Below are positions 52,009 to 60,902 of a DNA stretch of 64,000 nucleotides, piece by piece (position 1 is the stretch's first letter; every line of letters begins with the position of its first letter). The position numbers and the translations under genes are program-made. Source of the stretch: Modestobacter sp. VKM Ac-2985. GTDB taxonomy: Bacteria > Actinomycetota > Actinomycetes > Mycobacteriales > Geodermatophilaceae. The stretch covers positions 434,001 through 498,000 of the forward strand of contig NZ_JAPVBI010000002.1 in NCBI RefSeq assembly GCF_026967925.1. The letters are read 5' to 3'. A model generated the notes under the pieces. It was given only the letters and a program-made list of their open reading frames with translations, ran no database searches and was not told the DNA's origin.

Positions 52009-52673
52009 GCGCCGGGTCGTTCGAGGAGTTCGTCGCCGCGGTGTCGGCGGCGTCCTTCCACACGGCCCATCTGCTCACCGGTGACCGCCGGGCCGCCGAG
52101 GACCTGCAGCAGGAGGCGTTGATCGCCGTCCACCGCCGCTGGGACCGGTTCGCCGACCGGACGGAGGCGCTGGCCGCCGTCCGGCGGGAGCTGGTGGCCG
52201 CGCACGTGGACTGGCGGTGGAGCCGGGTGGGGGAGTCGTTCGCCCACTCCCCGCTGGTCGCCGGCGCCGGCGGTGTCCCCGGCTTCGGCGCGGCGAGACC
52301 GGCGCCCGTCCCGCAGGACGAGACCGCCGCCGCGTTGGCGCAGCTGCCCCCGGTGGAGCGGGCGGCCGTCGCGCTCCGGCACGGCACGGGGCTCCTGGAG
52401 GAGCAGGCCGCTGACGCGCTCGGTGCCCCGGTGGACGACGTCCGGGTGCTGACCGAGCGGGCGCTGGGCCGGCTCGGCGAGGTGCTCGGGGTGGACGGCG
52501 TCCAGGCCGCGGCACGGGTGCGCGAGCTGGCCGCTCGGACGCCCGCCGACCCCGACGGCGTCCACACCCGGGTGCTGGACGGTGAGCGGTCGCAGCAGCG
52601 TCACCGGGCCGGGCTGATCGCCCTGGCGGGGTTCCTGGTCCTCGTCGCCGTGCTGGTGCTGCTCACCGTGTGA
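52005..52673 (+). CDS. Sigma-70/ECF-like protein with C-terminal membrane helix
   Basis: This 222-residue protein has region 2-like FHTAHLLTGDRRAAEDLQQEALIAVHRRWDRF and a later region 4-like ALAQLPPVERAAVALRHGTGLLEEQAADALGAP. This matches SigE/SigM-type ECF factors of actinobacteria. It ends with a basic stretch and one hydrophobic helix (about 204-222, LIALAGFLVLVAVLVLLTV). A fused membrane anchor on a sigma-like protein is uncommon. Region 2.4 looks weak, so it could be a degenerate sigma acting as a regulator. No separate anti-sigma gene is next to it. Confidence 0.7.
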   Translation: MSAGSFEEFVAAVSAASFHTAHLLTGDRRAAEDLQQEALIAVHRRWDRFADRTEALAAVRRELVAAHVDWRWSRVGESFAHSPLVAGAGGVPGFGAARPAPVPQDETAAALAQLPPVERAAVALRHGTGLLEEQAADALGAPVDDVRVLTERALGRLGEVLGVDGVQAAARVRELAARTPADPDGVHTRVLDGERSQQRHRAGLIALAGFLVLVAVLVLLTV

Positions 52674-52675
52674 TC

Positions 52676-52705
52676 GGGCCCCGCTGCTGGAGAGCAGCGG
52701 GGCCC
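52676..52705. terminator. 13-bp hairpin between convergent genes
   Basis: GGGCCCCGCTGCT (52676-52688) pairs with AGCAGCGGGGCCC (52693-52705) around GGAG. It lies between the sigma-like gene and the desaturase gene and ends both transcripts. Confidence 0.8.
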
Positions 52706-52709
52706 GGCG

Positions 52710-53816
52710 TCAGTTGCGGGTCGACGCCGTCAGCGGGCAGACGAACGGGTCACGCTCGCCGAGCCCGACGCGGTTGAGGTACTGGACGACGATCCGGTAG
52801 GAGCCCACCAGCGACGTCTCGGTGTAGCTGATCCCGTGCTCGGCGCAGTGCGCGCGCACCATCGGCTGGACCTTCTTGAGGTTCGGCCGCGGCATGCTCG
52901 GGAACAGGTGGTGCTCGATCTGGTAGTTCAGGCCGCCCATCATGAAGTCGGTGACCCGGCCGCCCTTGATGTTGCGCGACATGAGCACCTGGCGGCGCAG
53001 GAAGTCGACCTTGGCGTTCTTCGGGACGATCGGCATGCCCTTGTGGTTGGGCGCGAACGAACCGCCCAGGAGCAGACCGAACACCGCCTGCTGGACCAGG
53101 ATGAAGGCGACGGCCAGCAGCGGCGGCATGATCAGGAAGACCGCGGCGACGAAGAGCCCGAGCCGGGCCGCGATGATCGCGATCTCCAGCCGGCGGTGCG
53201 GCATCGTCTTCTCCCGGGCCAGCGTCGCGACGCTGTTGGCGTGCAGGGCCGCGCCCTCGAAGCAGAGCAGCGGGAAGAACGCCCAGCCCTGGTGCCGGGT
53301 CCACCAGCCGCGCAGGCCGGTCATCCGGTCCTCGGCGTCGTCCGGCGTGAAGGCCAGGACCGCGGACTCGATGTCGGGGTCCTTGCCCATCTGGTTCGGG
53401 GCGTTGTGGTGCCGGTTGTGCTTCTGCATCCACCAGCCGTAGCCGATGCCGGCGAAGCCGCAGGAGAGCACCCGGGAGCTCCACTCGTTGGCCCGGTGCG
53501 AGCCGAAGGCCTGCCGGTGTGCGGTGTCGTGGCCCAGGAAGCCGAACTGGGTGCACACCAGCGAGAGGACGACGGCCAGGCCCAGCTGCCACCAGGAGTC
53601 GCCCAGCGCCACGATCGCGACCCAGACCCCGGCGAAGGCGGCCACGGTCAGCGCGATGGCGACCACGTAGTACGGGCGGCGGCGGTTCAGCAGCCCGGCG
53701 TCCTTCACCTGCTGGGAGAGCGCGGCGTAGACGCTGACCTGGCGGTCGCGGGGGCGCTCGGAGCGGGGCTGCCGAGCGGGGGGAGGCGTGGAGCCCTCCA
53801 GGGTGGTTGCGGTCAT
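52710..53816 (-). CDS. Membrane fatty acid desaturase
   Basis: This 368-residue di-iron desaturase has the three His boxes HDTAH (about 123-127), HNRHH (about 160-164) and QIEHH (about 300-304). The Gln in the third box is typical of front-end or sphingolipid-type and DesA3-like acyl-CoA desaturases. Four membrane helices flank the boxes. It introduces double bonds into acyl chains and would adjust membrane fluidity. The ATG at 53816 has AGAGAGCAG upstream. It is divergent from DUF167; the 197-nt gap contains no obvious operator. Confidence 0.88.
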   Translation of the reverse strand: MTATTLEGSTPPPARQPRSERPRDRQVSVYAALSQQVKDAGLLNRRRPYYVVAIALTVAAFAGVWVAIVALGDSWWQLGLAVVLSLVCTQFGFLGHDTAHRQAFGSHRANEWSSRVLSCGFAGIGYGWWMQKHNRHHNAPNQMGKDPDIESAVLAFTPDDAEDRMTGLRGWWTRHQGWAFFPLLCFEGAALHANSVATLAREKTMPHRRLEIAIIAARLGLFVAAVFLIMPPLLAVAFILVQQAVFGLLLGGSFAPNHKGMPIVPKNAKVDFLRRQVLMSRNIKGGRVTDFMMGGLNYQIEHHLFPSMPRPNLKKVQPMVRAHCAEHGISYTETSLVGSYRIVVQYLNRVGLGERDPFVCPLTASTRN

Positions 53817-54013
53817 CTGCTCTCTCAGAGTGGGTCCCGGGCTGCTCCGGGTGGTGCCGGGCGACCGGCGACGACAGGGGACCGCGCTACGTCTGGATGG
53901 AGCACCGCGTGCCGCCGACGGTAGGCGACGGAGCAGGCCCCCGCCACGCCGGTCGTGCGAGGTGCTACGCGAGGGGAGCCCGGACACGCCGGGCGACGGG
54001 CAGACTCGCCGGC

Positions 54014-54271
54014 GTGCGGGTGGCGATCAGGGTGCGGCCGGGCGCGGGGCGGACCGCGGTGGGCGGGGAGCACGACGGCGCCCTCGTCGTCCGGGTGTCG
54101 GCGCGCGCCGTGGACGGCAAGGCCACCGAGGCGGCGCTGGCCGCGGTCGCCGACGCCTTCGGCGTCCGCCGGTCCGCGGTCACCCTGGTCACCGGCGCGA
54201 CCGCCCGTTCGAAGGTGGTCGACGTCGACGGCGGGACCGACGACGCACTCCAAGGGCTGCTGGCCCGCTGA
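54014..54271 (+). CDS. DUF167 (YggU-type) protein
   Basis: This 85-residue protein of the conserved DUF167 family has VRVAIRVRPGAGRTAVGGEHDGALVVRVSARAVDGKATEAALAAVA. It is small, cytoplasmic and of unknown function. The GTG at 54014 gives the usual N-terminus. Confidence 0.85.
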   Translation: MRVAIRVRPGAGRTAVGGEHDGALVVRVSARAVDGKATEAALAAVADAFGVRRSAVTLVTGATARSKVVDVDGGTDDALQGLLAR

Positions 54272-54325
54272 CCCCTCCCCCGGGGCCGATGTCGCGCCCC
54301 CGGCCCGGCGGGGGAGGCTGTCGGG

Positions 54326-55354
54326 GTGCGCGCGCTGGTGTTCAAGGAGTTCGGTGGTCCCCTGACGGTCCGGACGCTGCCCGACCCGGCGCCCGGTCGG
54401 GACGGCGTCGTCGTCCGGGTGGGCGCCAGCGGGATCTGCCGCAGCGACTGGCACGGCTGGTCCGGCCACGACCCCGACGTCGTCCTGCCGCACGTGCCCG
54501 GCCACGAACTGGCCGGCACCGTGGCCGCGGTGGGGAGCCGGGTGCAGACCTGGTCGGTGGGCGACCGGGTGACCGTGCCGTTCGTCTGCGCGTGCGGGCA
54601 CTGCGGGCCGTGCCGGGACGGCGCCGGGCAGGTGTGTGAGAACCAGACCCAGCCCGGGTTCACGCACTGGGGCTCACTCGCCGAGTTGGTCGCCCTGGAC
54701 GCCGCCGACGTCAACCTGGTCGCACTGCCCGACGACATGCCGTTCGCCACCGCGGCCGGGCTGGGCTGCCGGTTCGCCACCGCGTTCCGGGCCGTCACCG
54801 GCGTCGGGCGGGTGCGGCCCGGCGAGTGGGTGGCGGTGCACGGCTGCGGCGGTGTCGGGCTGTCCGCGGTGCAGGTGGCGGTGGCCGCCGGGGCCCGGGT
54901 GGTGGCCGTCGACGTCGCACCCGGGGCACTCGAGCTGGCCCGCGCCTGCGGCGCCGAGCACACGGTGGACGGCGCCGGCGACGTGCCGGCCGCGGTCGCC
55001 CAGCTGACCGGTGGCGGTGCGCACGTCTCGCTGGACGCCCTCGGCGCCGCGGTGACCTGCCTCAACTCGATCCGCAGCCTGCGCCCGCGGGGCCGGCACG
55101 TCCAGGTCGGGCTGCTGCCGCCCGCGCTCGGCCGCCCGGAGATCCCGATGGACCGGGTGATCGCCGGTGAGCTGGCCCTGCTGGGCAGCCACGGCATGGC
55201 CGCGGCCGACTACCCGGCGATGCTCTCGCTCATCACGGCCGGCCGGCTGCGCCCGGAGCTGCTGGTCACGCGCGAGCTCGGGCTGGACGACGCCGGGGCG
55301 GCGCTGGTCGCCGTGGGGCGGGACCCGGGGATCGCCGTCGTCACCTCGTTCTGA
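54326..55354 (+). CDS. Zinc-dependent alcohol dehydrogenase
   Basis: This 342-residue medium-chain dehydrogenase has catalytic-zinc ligands Cys in GICRSDWH, His and Glu in GHELAGTVA, and structural-zinc cysteines in CACGHCGPCRDGAGQVC. The nucleotide fold has GCGGVGLSAVQVA. It oxidises or reduces an alcohol/aldehyde pair with NAD(P). Start GTG at 54326. The substrate is unknown. It converges on the Thr-rich membrane protein gene with 2 nt between stops. Confidence 0.88.
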   Translation: MRALVFKEFGGPLTVRTLPDPAPGRDGVVVRVGASGICRSDWHGWSGHDPDVVLPHVPGHELAGTVAAVGSRVQTWSVGDRVTVPFVCACGHCGPCRDGAGQVCENQTQPGFTHWGSLAELVALDAADVNLVALPDDMPFATAAGLGCRFATAFRAVTGVGRVRPGEWVAVHGCGGVGLSAVQVAVAAGARVVAVDVAPGALELARACGAEHTVDGAGDVPAAVAQLTGGGAHVSLDALGAAVTCLNSIRSLRPRGRHVQVGLLPPALGRPEIPMDRVIAGELALLGSHGMAAADYPAMLSLITAGRLRPELLVTRELGLDDAGAALVAVGRDPGIAVVTSF

Positions 55355-55356
55355 GC

Positions 55357-55890
55357 TCAGTCGGTCGGGTCGGCCGTCGTCTCGTCCGCGGTGGTGGGGG
55401 TCGGCTCGGCCTCCGTCGTCTCGTCGTCGGTCTGCTCGTCCTCGGTCGTCGCGGTGGTGGGCGTCGGCGCCCGGGTCGGCGTCGGGGTCGACGCCGGTGC
55501 GCGGGTGGTGGCGCGGGACGGTGTGGTCACCGGCTCCTCGTCGTCCGTGGGCACCTCGCTGCTCGGCGCCGTCGGGGTGCTCGTCGGCGTCGGGGTCGTC
55601 GTGGTCCGGACGTCGCTGGGCAGCAGCGAGTTGGGCACCTGGACCGTCTCCCCGCTGGGGAGGACGACGTCCGTGGTCCCGCTGTCCGGCTGGGGCAGGA
55701 GGAGGTTCAGCAGGAACAGCACCACGAACAGGACCCCGAGCACCACGCTCGAGGTGCGGAACCGCCCGATGTGCGCGGGCACCGAGCTCGGCCAGCCCGG
55801 CGTGCGCCGGGTGGCCGGCGCGGCGTGCGCCGGCGGCTCGTTCGACTGCGGCAGCACCTTCGTGGGCTGGTCGTCCGATGAGGTGCTCAT
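55357..55890 (-). CDS. Membrane protein with Thr/Pro-rich extracytoplasmic tail
   Basis: This 177-residue protein has an N-terminal cytoplasmic region and one membrane helix (about 50-66, VVLGVLFVVLFLLNLLLP). A roughly 105-residue exported tail made almost only of Thr, Pro, Glu and Asp follows. Such tails are often O-mannosylated or span the wall. Its start overlaps the MscS gene stop by 4 nt. It may be a partner of the channel, but no family is known. Confidence 0.7.
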   Translation of the reverse strand: MSTSSDDQPTKVLPQSNEPPAHAAPATRRTPGWPSSVPAHIGRFRTSSVVLGVLFVVLFLLNLLLPQPDSGTTDVVLPSGETVQVPNSLLPSDVRTTTTPTPTSTPTAPSSEVPTDDEEPVTTPSRATTRAPASTPTPTRAPTPTTATTEDEQTDDETTEAEPTPTTADETTADPTD

Positions 55891-56816
55891 GCGGTGCTCC
55901 CACTCCGTGCCCGGTCCTCGGCCAGCGCCTCGTCCTGGATGCTCACGCCGTCCTGCACGGTGGTGGCCCGCACCGACACGCCCTCCCGGGACAGCGCCAG
56001 CGCCACCCGGGCCCGCAGGTCGCGGCCCACGTCGAACTGCTTGCCCGGCAGGGTGCGGGCGACGACCCGGAGGTTGACCTCGTCCAGGGAGAGGCTCTCC
56101 ACGCCCATCACGCTGGGCTCGTCGAGCAGCAGCTTGTGCAGTCGCGGGTCGGCGAAGGCCCGCTGACCGACCTCCCGCAGCACCTCCTGCACCCGGGTGA
56201 CGTCCGCGGTCGCGGGCACCGGCACGTCGACGACGGCCCGGGCCCAGTCGCGGGAGAGGTTGGTGACCTTGACGATCTGACCGTTGGGCACGATCACCAC
56301 CTCGCCGTCGACCGAGCGCACCCGGGTGATCCGCAGGGTGACGTCCTCGACGGTGCCCTCGGCGGGCTCCATGCCGCCGACCACCTGGATGGAGACGACG
56401 TCGCCGAAGCCGTACTGCCGCTCGGTGATCAGGAAGAAGCCGGCCAGCACGTCGCCGACGACCCGCTGGGCGCCGAAGCCCAGCCCGACGCCGAGCACGG
56501 TGGCCGGGGCGACCAGGCCGGTGACCGGCAGCCCCAGCCGGTCGAGGGCGAAGATGACCGCGATCGACCAGATCAGCACGATCGCCGCCCAGGTCAGCAC
56601 CTGGGTCAGCGAGTGCCGGTGCTTGGCCGCCTCGGAGCGCACCAGGGCGTCGGAGTCGGTCGCGGCGGCGTCGATCCGGTCGGTGATCGTGGTGCCCGCC
56701 CAGCTGATCAGCCGGGCGAGCAGCAGGGCGCCCAGCACGATCAGGAGCGCATCGAGGGCGGGTCCGCGCAGCCAGTAGAAGAAGTCGGTGACCGGTCCTG
56801 CGGCGAGCACGTTCAT
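55887..56816 (-). CDS. MscS-family mechanosensitive channel
   Basis: This 309-residue small-conductance mechanosensitive channel has the pore helix and upper beta domain in ATVLGVGLGFGAQRVVGDVLAGFFLI, with FGDVV and GTVEDVTLRITRVRSVDGEVVIVPNG after it. It ends with the alpha/beta domain and a short tail. It releases solutes on hypo-osmotic shock. It is divergent from the BCCT osmolyte carrier, a sensible osmoadaptation pair. The 213-nt gap between them has a small CAGGAT-N4-ATCCTG dyad at 56902. Confidence 0.88.
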   Translation of the reverse strand: MNVLAAGPVTDFFYWLRGPALDALLIVLGALLLARLISWAGTTITDRIDAAATDSDALVRSEAAKHRHSLTQVLTWAAIVLIWSIAVIFALDRLGLPVTGLVAPATVLGVGLGFGAQRVVGDVLAGFFLITERQYGFGDVVSIQVVGGMEPAEGTVEDVTLRITRVRSVDGEVVIVPNGQIVKVTNLSRDWARAVVDVPVPATADVTRVQEVLREVGQRAFADPRLHKLLLDEPSVMGVESLSLDEVNLRVVARTLPGKQFDVGRDLRARVALALSREGVSVRATTVQDGVSIQDEALAEDRARSGSTA

Positions 56817-57029
56817 CGACGTCCAGTGTGGCCGGTCGAGCTGTGCGTCGACCGCCTGGGTGGTGCGTGCGGGCCGGGTGGGACAGCAGAGCACGAGGGT
56901 GCAGGATTTGCATCCTGGCCCGACTGCGCCGAACGTGGATCTCTGCAACCAGCTGTCCACGCCGTGAGAACCGCGCTGGACCTGCGCACCGACCTGGAGG
57001 GGAGGGGCGCCGAGCAGGCGCCGCACCAC

Positions 57030-58904
57030 GTGACGAAGCCACCGAACGACCCGCCCGGTCAGCCGCTTCCCGGCTCGACCAGCGCCGCTGTGACCCAAGG
57101 TCACGACGAGACCGCGGACCCCGACGCCACGCCGTCCGGGCAGACGATCGACGACGTGCTCGACCCCGACGTCGCCAGCGACACCCACCCGGCGATCGCC
57201 CAGCCGCCGACCCAGGAGCACGACCGCCGTCCGCAGCTGGACCGGACGGTCTTCGGGGTCGCGGCCGTCCTCTCGCTGGCCTTCCTCGCCTGGGGCTTCC
57301 TCAGCCCCACCGGCCTCGGCTCGGCCAGCGGCAGCGCCCTCGGCTGGATCGAGGGGAACCTCGGCTGGTTCTTCGTGCTGCTGGCCTCCGCCGTGGTGAT
57401 CTTCATCCTGTGGATCGCCGCGAGCGCCTACGGCCGCATCCCGCTCGGCGGGGACGACGAACGGCCGGAGTTCCGGACGATCAGCTGGATCGCGATGATG
57501 TTCAGCGCCGGGATGGGCATCGGGCTGATGTTCTTCGGTGTCGCCGAGCCGCTGTCGCACTTCGTCGCCCCGCCGCCGGGCACCGTCGCCGGTGAGACCG
57601 ATGAAGCCGTCACGACGGCGATGGCCACCACGCTGTTCCACTGGACGCTGCACCCGTGGGCGCTGTACGCCCTGGTCGGGCTGGCGGTCGCGTACGGCAC
57701 CTACCGCCGGGGCCGTGGCCAGCTGCTCTCCTCCGCGTTCACCTCACTGTTCGGCCGTGGCGTCGTCGAGGGCCCGGCCGGCAAGGTGATCGACGTCCTG
57801 GCCATCTTCGCCACGCTCTTCGGCACGGCCGCCTCCCTCGGGCTCGGCGCCCTGCAGATCGGCAGCGGGCTGGAGATCCTCGGCTGGCTCGGCCCGGTCG
57901 GGAACGCGGCCACCGTCGGCATCATCGCGGTGCTGACCGCGGCGTTCGTCGCCTCCGCCTTCTCCGGCGTCGCCCGCGGCATCCAGTGGCTGTCCAACAT
58001 CAACGTCGTCCTGGCGTTCGTGCTGGCGCTGTTCGTCTTCGTGGTCGGTCCGACGGTGTTCATCCTCAACCTGGTGCCGACCGCGCTGGGCTCGTACCTG
58101 GCCGACCTCCCCGAGCTCGCCGCCCGCACGAACGCCTCGGGCGGGGACGCAGTGGCCGAGTGGCTGTCCGGCTGGACGGTCTTCTACTGGGCCTGGTGGA
58201 TCTCCTGGACGCCGTTCGTCGGCGTCTTCCTCGCCCGGATCAGCCGGGGCCGCACCATCCGGGAGTTCATCACCGGCGTGCTCCTGGTGCCCAGTGTCGT
58301 GACGCTGTTCTGGTTCGCCGTCTTCGGCGGTGCCGGCATCGACGCCCAGCGGGAGGGGCAGGACCTCGCCGGGCAGGCGACGGCCGAGGGCCAGCTGTTC
58401 GGGCTGCTGCAGGAGCTGCCGATCGCCACGGTCACCAGCGTGATCGTGATGCTGCTGGTCGGGATCTTCTTCGTCACCGGCGCGGACTCCGCCTCGATCG
58501 TGATGGCCTCGCTGTCCGAGCGCGGCACCCGCGAACCGACCTCGAAGATGGTCGTCTTCTGGGGGCTGCTGACCGGTGGCGTGGCCGCCGTGATGCTGCT
58601 CGTCGGCGGTGACGAGGCGCTGCAGGGGCTGCGGAACCTGACGATCATCGCCGCGCTGCCCTTCGCGGTCGTGATGATCGGGCTGGCGATCGCGCTGACC
58701 AAGGACCTGCGCTCGGACCCGATGGTCCTGCGCCGGGCCTACGCCAGCGACGCCGTCGAGGCCGCGGTCGTCGACGGGATCACCCGGCACGGCGACGACT
58801 TCGAGCTGGTCGTCCGCCACACCCCCAACGGCCACCCCGAAGCACACCCCGAGCCCACCCAGCCCCCTGGCCCCACCCAGCCCCCGGGTCCCACTCAGCG
58901 GTGA
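57030..58904 (+). CDS. BCCT-family compatible-solute transporter
   Basis: This 624-residue, 12-helix betaine/choline/carnitine carrier shows FSAGMGIGLMFFGVAEPLSHF in the first repeat and WISWTPFVGVFLARISRGRTIREF, the family hallmark. An N-terminal hydrophilic region of about 70 residues and a Pro/Thr-rich C-terminal tail (PTQPPG repeats) may sense osmotic strength, as in BetP. The GTG start at 57030 is uncertain; further open frame upstream has no matching content. It is divergent from mscS. The stop codon falls at the edge of a hairpin at 58903. Confidence 0.87.
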   Translation: MTKPPNDPPGQPLPGSTSAAVTQGHDETADPDATPSGQTIDDVLDPDVASDTHPAIAQPPTQEHDRRPQLDRTVFGVAAVLSLAFLAWGFLSPTGLGSASGSALGWIEGNLGWFFVLLASAVVIFILWIAASAYGRIPLGGDDERPEFRTISWIAMMFSAGMGIGLMFFGVAEPLSHFVAPPPGTVAGETDEAVTTAMATTLFHWTLHPWALYALVGLAVAYGTYRRGRGQLLSSAFTSLFGRGVVEGPAGKVIDVLAIFATLFGTAASLGLGALQIGSGLEILGWLGPVGNAATVGIIAVLTAAFVASAFSGVARGIQWLSNINVVLAFVLALFVFVVGPTVFILNLVPTALGSYLADLPELAARTNASGGDAVAEWLSGWTVFYWAWWISWTPFVGVFLARISRGRTIREFITGVLLVPSVVTLFWFAVFGGAGIDAQREGQDLAGQATAEGQLFGLLQELPIATVTSVIVMLLVGIFFVTGADSASIVMASLSERGTREPTSKMVVFWGLLTGGVAAVMLLVGGDEALQGLRNLTIIAALPFAVVMIGLAIALTKDLRSDPMVLRRAYASDAVEAAVVDGITRHGDDFELVVRHTPNGHPEAHPEPTQPPGPTQPPGPTQR

Positions 58905-58968
58905 TCATGGAGCTGGCGTGGCGACCCGCCGGTGCACTCCGGCGGGTCGCCACCGCAGTTCCATGATC
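58903..58968. repeat. Hairpin element, family 2, left copy
   Basis: Outer arms GATCATGGA (58903-58911) and TCCATGATC (58960-58968) enclose an inner stem GTGGCGACCCGCCGG/CCGGCGGGTCGCCAC (58918-58932, 58939-58953). It overlaps the BCCT stop and lies 84 nt before the second DUF559-type gene. Its right copy is at 59951-60018. Confidence 0.8.
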
Positions 58969-59052
58969 GTTCGCGCATCCACCGGCTGAGGGTCTGTCCA
59001 CAGATCTCCTCTGCGGTCTCGGTGGCGGGGTCTCGGCTCGGACGCTGCGGGG

Positions 59053-59950
59053 ATGGACTTCGCGCTCTACCGCACGATCGCCGCGCAACAGGGCGTCTTC
59101 ACCACCGCCCAGGCCCGGGAGAGCCACTCCGAGTGGGAGATCCGGGGGCTGGTGGCTGCGGGGCGATGGCGGCGGTCGCCGTGGCGGGGCGTGCTGGTGG
59201 ACGGCGACCTGCCCGACTCCCCGGCGCTGCACCTCCGGGCTGCGGCGCTGGCGGTCGGACCCGACCTGGTCGCCTGCCACAGCACCGCGGCCGCACTGTG
59301 GGGGTTCGACGTCCTCGGTCCGGCGACGCTGCACTTCCTCGGCCCGCCGGACCTGGCGAACCGCAGCCGGCCGGGCATCCGGGTCCACCCCTCCCGCCTC
59401 GGCACGGACGACGCGGTGCTCCTGGACGGCGTCTGGGTGACCCCGGCGGCGCGCACGGCCTGCGACGTCGTCCGGCTGACCGCGCCGGTCCACGGGCTGG
59501 CGACCCTCGACGCAGCGCTGCGCGCCGGGGCCTGCACCCGCGAGGAGCTGGCCCCCGCCGGCGCAGTGCAGGCCGGACTCCGCGGGGTGGCGCGACTGCG
59601 TGACCTCGTGCCGCTGGCCGACCCCCGGGCCGAGTCGCCGATGGAGTCCCGGATGCGGTGGCGGTTCATCGACGCTGGGCTGCCCGCCCCGGAGCTGCAG
59701 ATCGAGGTGCCGGTCGACGGGATGCGCCGCCTCGGTGGACACCGGGTGGCGGCAGTGGCGGGTGGGCGCCGAGTACGACGGCCTCATCGCCCACGGCAGC
59801 CGGGAGCAGCTCCGCTCCGACCGCCGCCGCGCCAACCAGCTCACCGGGACCCGGTGGACCCTGCTGCACGTCACCGACCACGACGTCTACCGCCGTCCCG
59901 CCGAGATGGTGATCACCGTGACGCGGGCCTTCGGGCTGCACCACCGGTGA
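59053..59950 (+). pseudogene. AbiEi/DUF559-type gene with a frameshift
   Basis: The first frame encodes an AbiEi-like N-terminal half (MDFALYRTIAAQQGVFTTAQ, then ATLDAALRAGACTREEL) up to VDGMRR at 59730. The DUF559 half continues in the next frame: VDTGWRQWRVGAEYDGLIAH, REQLRSDRRRANQL and HDVYRRP, ending at 59950. Removing one G at 59734-59735 restores a continuous RRLVDTGWRQW. Both active-site-type segments survive, so the break may be recent, an assembly error, or programmed. It relates to the gene at 28675 and likewise stands between matching hairpins. Confidence 0.7.
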
Positions 59951-60018
59951 CGATCATGGGGCCAGCGGGGCGACACTCCGATCGCCGACGGTGTGTCGCC
60001 CCGCCAGCTCCATGATCG
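59951..60018. repeat. Hairpin element, family 2, right copy
   Basis: CGATCATGG (59951-59959) pairs with CCATGATCG (60010-60018), and GCGGGGCGACAC (59965-59976) with GTGTCGCCCCGC (59993-60004). It shares GATCATGG-GC--GCG-GGCGAC with the left copy at 58903, and begins directly after the DUF559-type stop. The rest of the gap to the ABC ATPase stop is low-complexity G-rich sequence. Confidence 0.8.
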
Positions 60019-60062
60019 TTCCCGCCCGGGGCGGGAGGTGGGGGGTTGGGAGGGGTGGGGAG

Positions 60063-60902
60063 CTAGCGGAGGCGGCGGATCGGGACCACCATCGGGGTGC
60101 CGGTCACCGGGTCGGGGACCACCCGGGCCTCCAGCTCGAAGACGTCGGCCAGCAGCTGCTCGGTGAGCACCTCCTGCGGGGTGCCCGAGGCGACCAGGAC
60201 GCCGTCCTTCATCGCGACCAGCCGCTCGGCGTACCGGGCGGCCAGGTTCAGGTCGTGCAGCACGACGACGACCGTCCGGCCCTTCTCCCCGTGCAGCCGG
60301 CTCACCAGCTCCAGCACGTCGACCTGGTGGGCGAGGTCGAGGTAGGTCGTCGGCTCGTCGAGCAGCAGCAGGTCGGTGCCCTGGGCCAGCGCCATGGAGA
60401 TCCAGGCCCGCTGTCGTTGCCCGCCCGACAGCGCGTCGACCGGGGAGTCGGCGAGCTCGGCCATGTCGGTCCAGCTCAGCGCCTCGGTGACCACGGCCTC
60501 GTCGTCGGAGGACCACTGCCGCAGCCAGCTCTGGTGCGGGTGCCGCCCCCGGGCGACCAGGTCGGCGACGGTGAGCCCCTCCGGCGCCAACGGCGTCTGC
60601 GGCAGCAGGCCCAGCACCTTGGCGACCTCGCGGGTCGGCGTGGCGGTGATCGCCCGGCCGTCGAGCAGCACGGTGCCCGAGGTGGGGCGCAGCAGCCTCC
60701 CCAGCGCCTTCAGCAGCGTGGACTTGCCGCAGCCGTTGGGGCCGATGATCGCGGTGAACGACCCGTCGAGGAGCTGGAGGTCCAGGTCGTCGACGACCAC
60801 GTTGTCGCCGTAGGCGAGCCGGACGCCCTCGGCGGCCAGCCGGACGGCCGGGGGCTGGCCGAGGCCGGCGGGGGAGTGGGTGCGGGAGTCGGTCACGGTC
60901 AC
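60063..60902 (-). CDS. Iron-siderophore ABC transporter ATP-binding protein (FepC/FecE-like)
   Basis: This 279-residue ATPase has Walker A GPNGCGKS, Q-loop GLLPQTPLAPEGL, signature LSGGQRQRAWISMALAQ, Walker B LLLLDEPTTYLDLAHQ and H-loop VLHDLNLAARYAERL. The DEPTTYLDLAHQ motif is typical of siderophore importers. Either of two tandem GTG codons (60902, 60896) could be the start; the first overlaps the permease stop by 4 nt. It is the last gene of a three-gene iron uptake operon. Confidence 0.9.
   Translation of the reverse strand: MTVTDSRTHSPAGLGQPPAVRLAAEGVRLAYGDNVVVDDLDLQLLDGSFTAIIGPNGCGKSTLLKALGRLLRPTSGTVLLDGRAITATPTREVAKVLGLLPQTPLAPEGLTVADLVARGRHPHQSWLRQWSSDDEAVVTEALSWTDMAELADSPVDALSGGQRQRAWISMALAQGTDLLLLDEPTTYLDLAHQVDVLELVSRLHGEKGRTVVVVLHDLNLAARYAERLVAMKDGVLVASGTPQEVLTEQLLADVFELEARVVPDPVTGTPMVVPIRRLR

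Noticed and set aside
55167..57029. A very long open frame running through the alcohol dehydrogenase and mscS region into the BCCT gene
   Set aside because: High-G+C sequence leaves antisense and shifted frames open. Only the part after about 57030 has transporter features; the rest overlaps well-supported genes on either strand.
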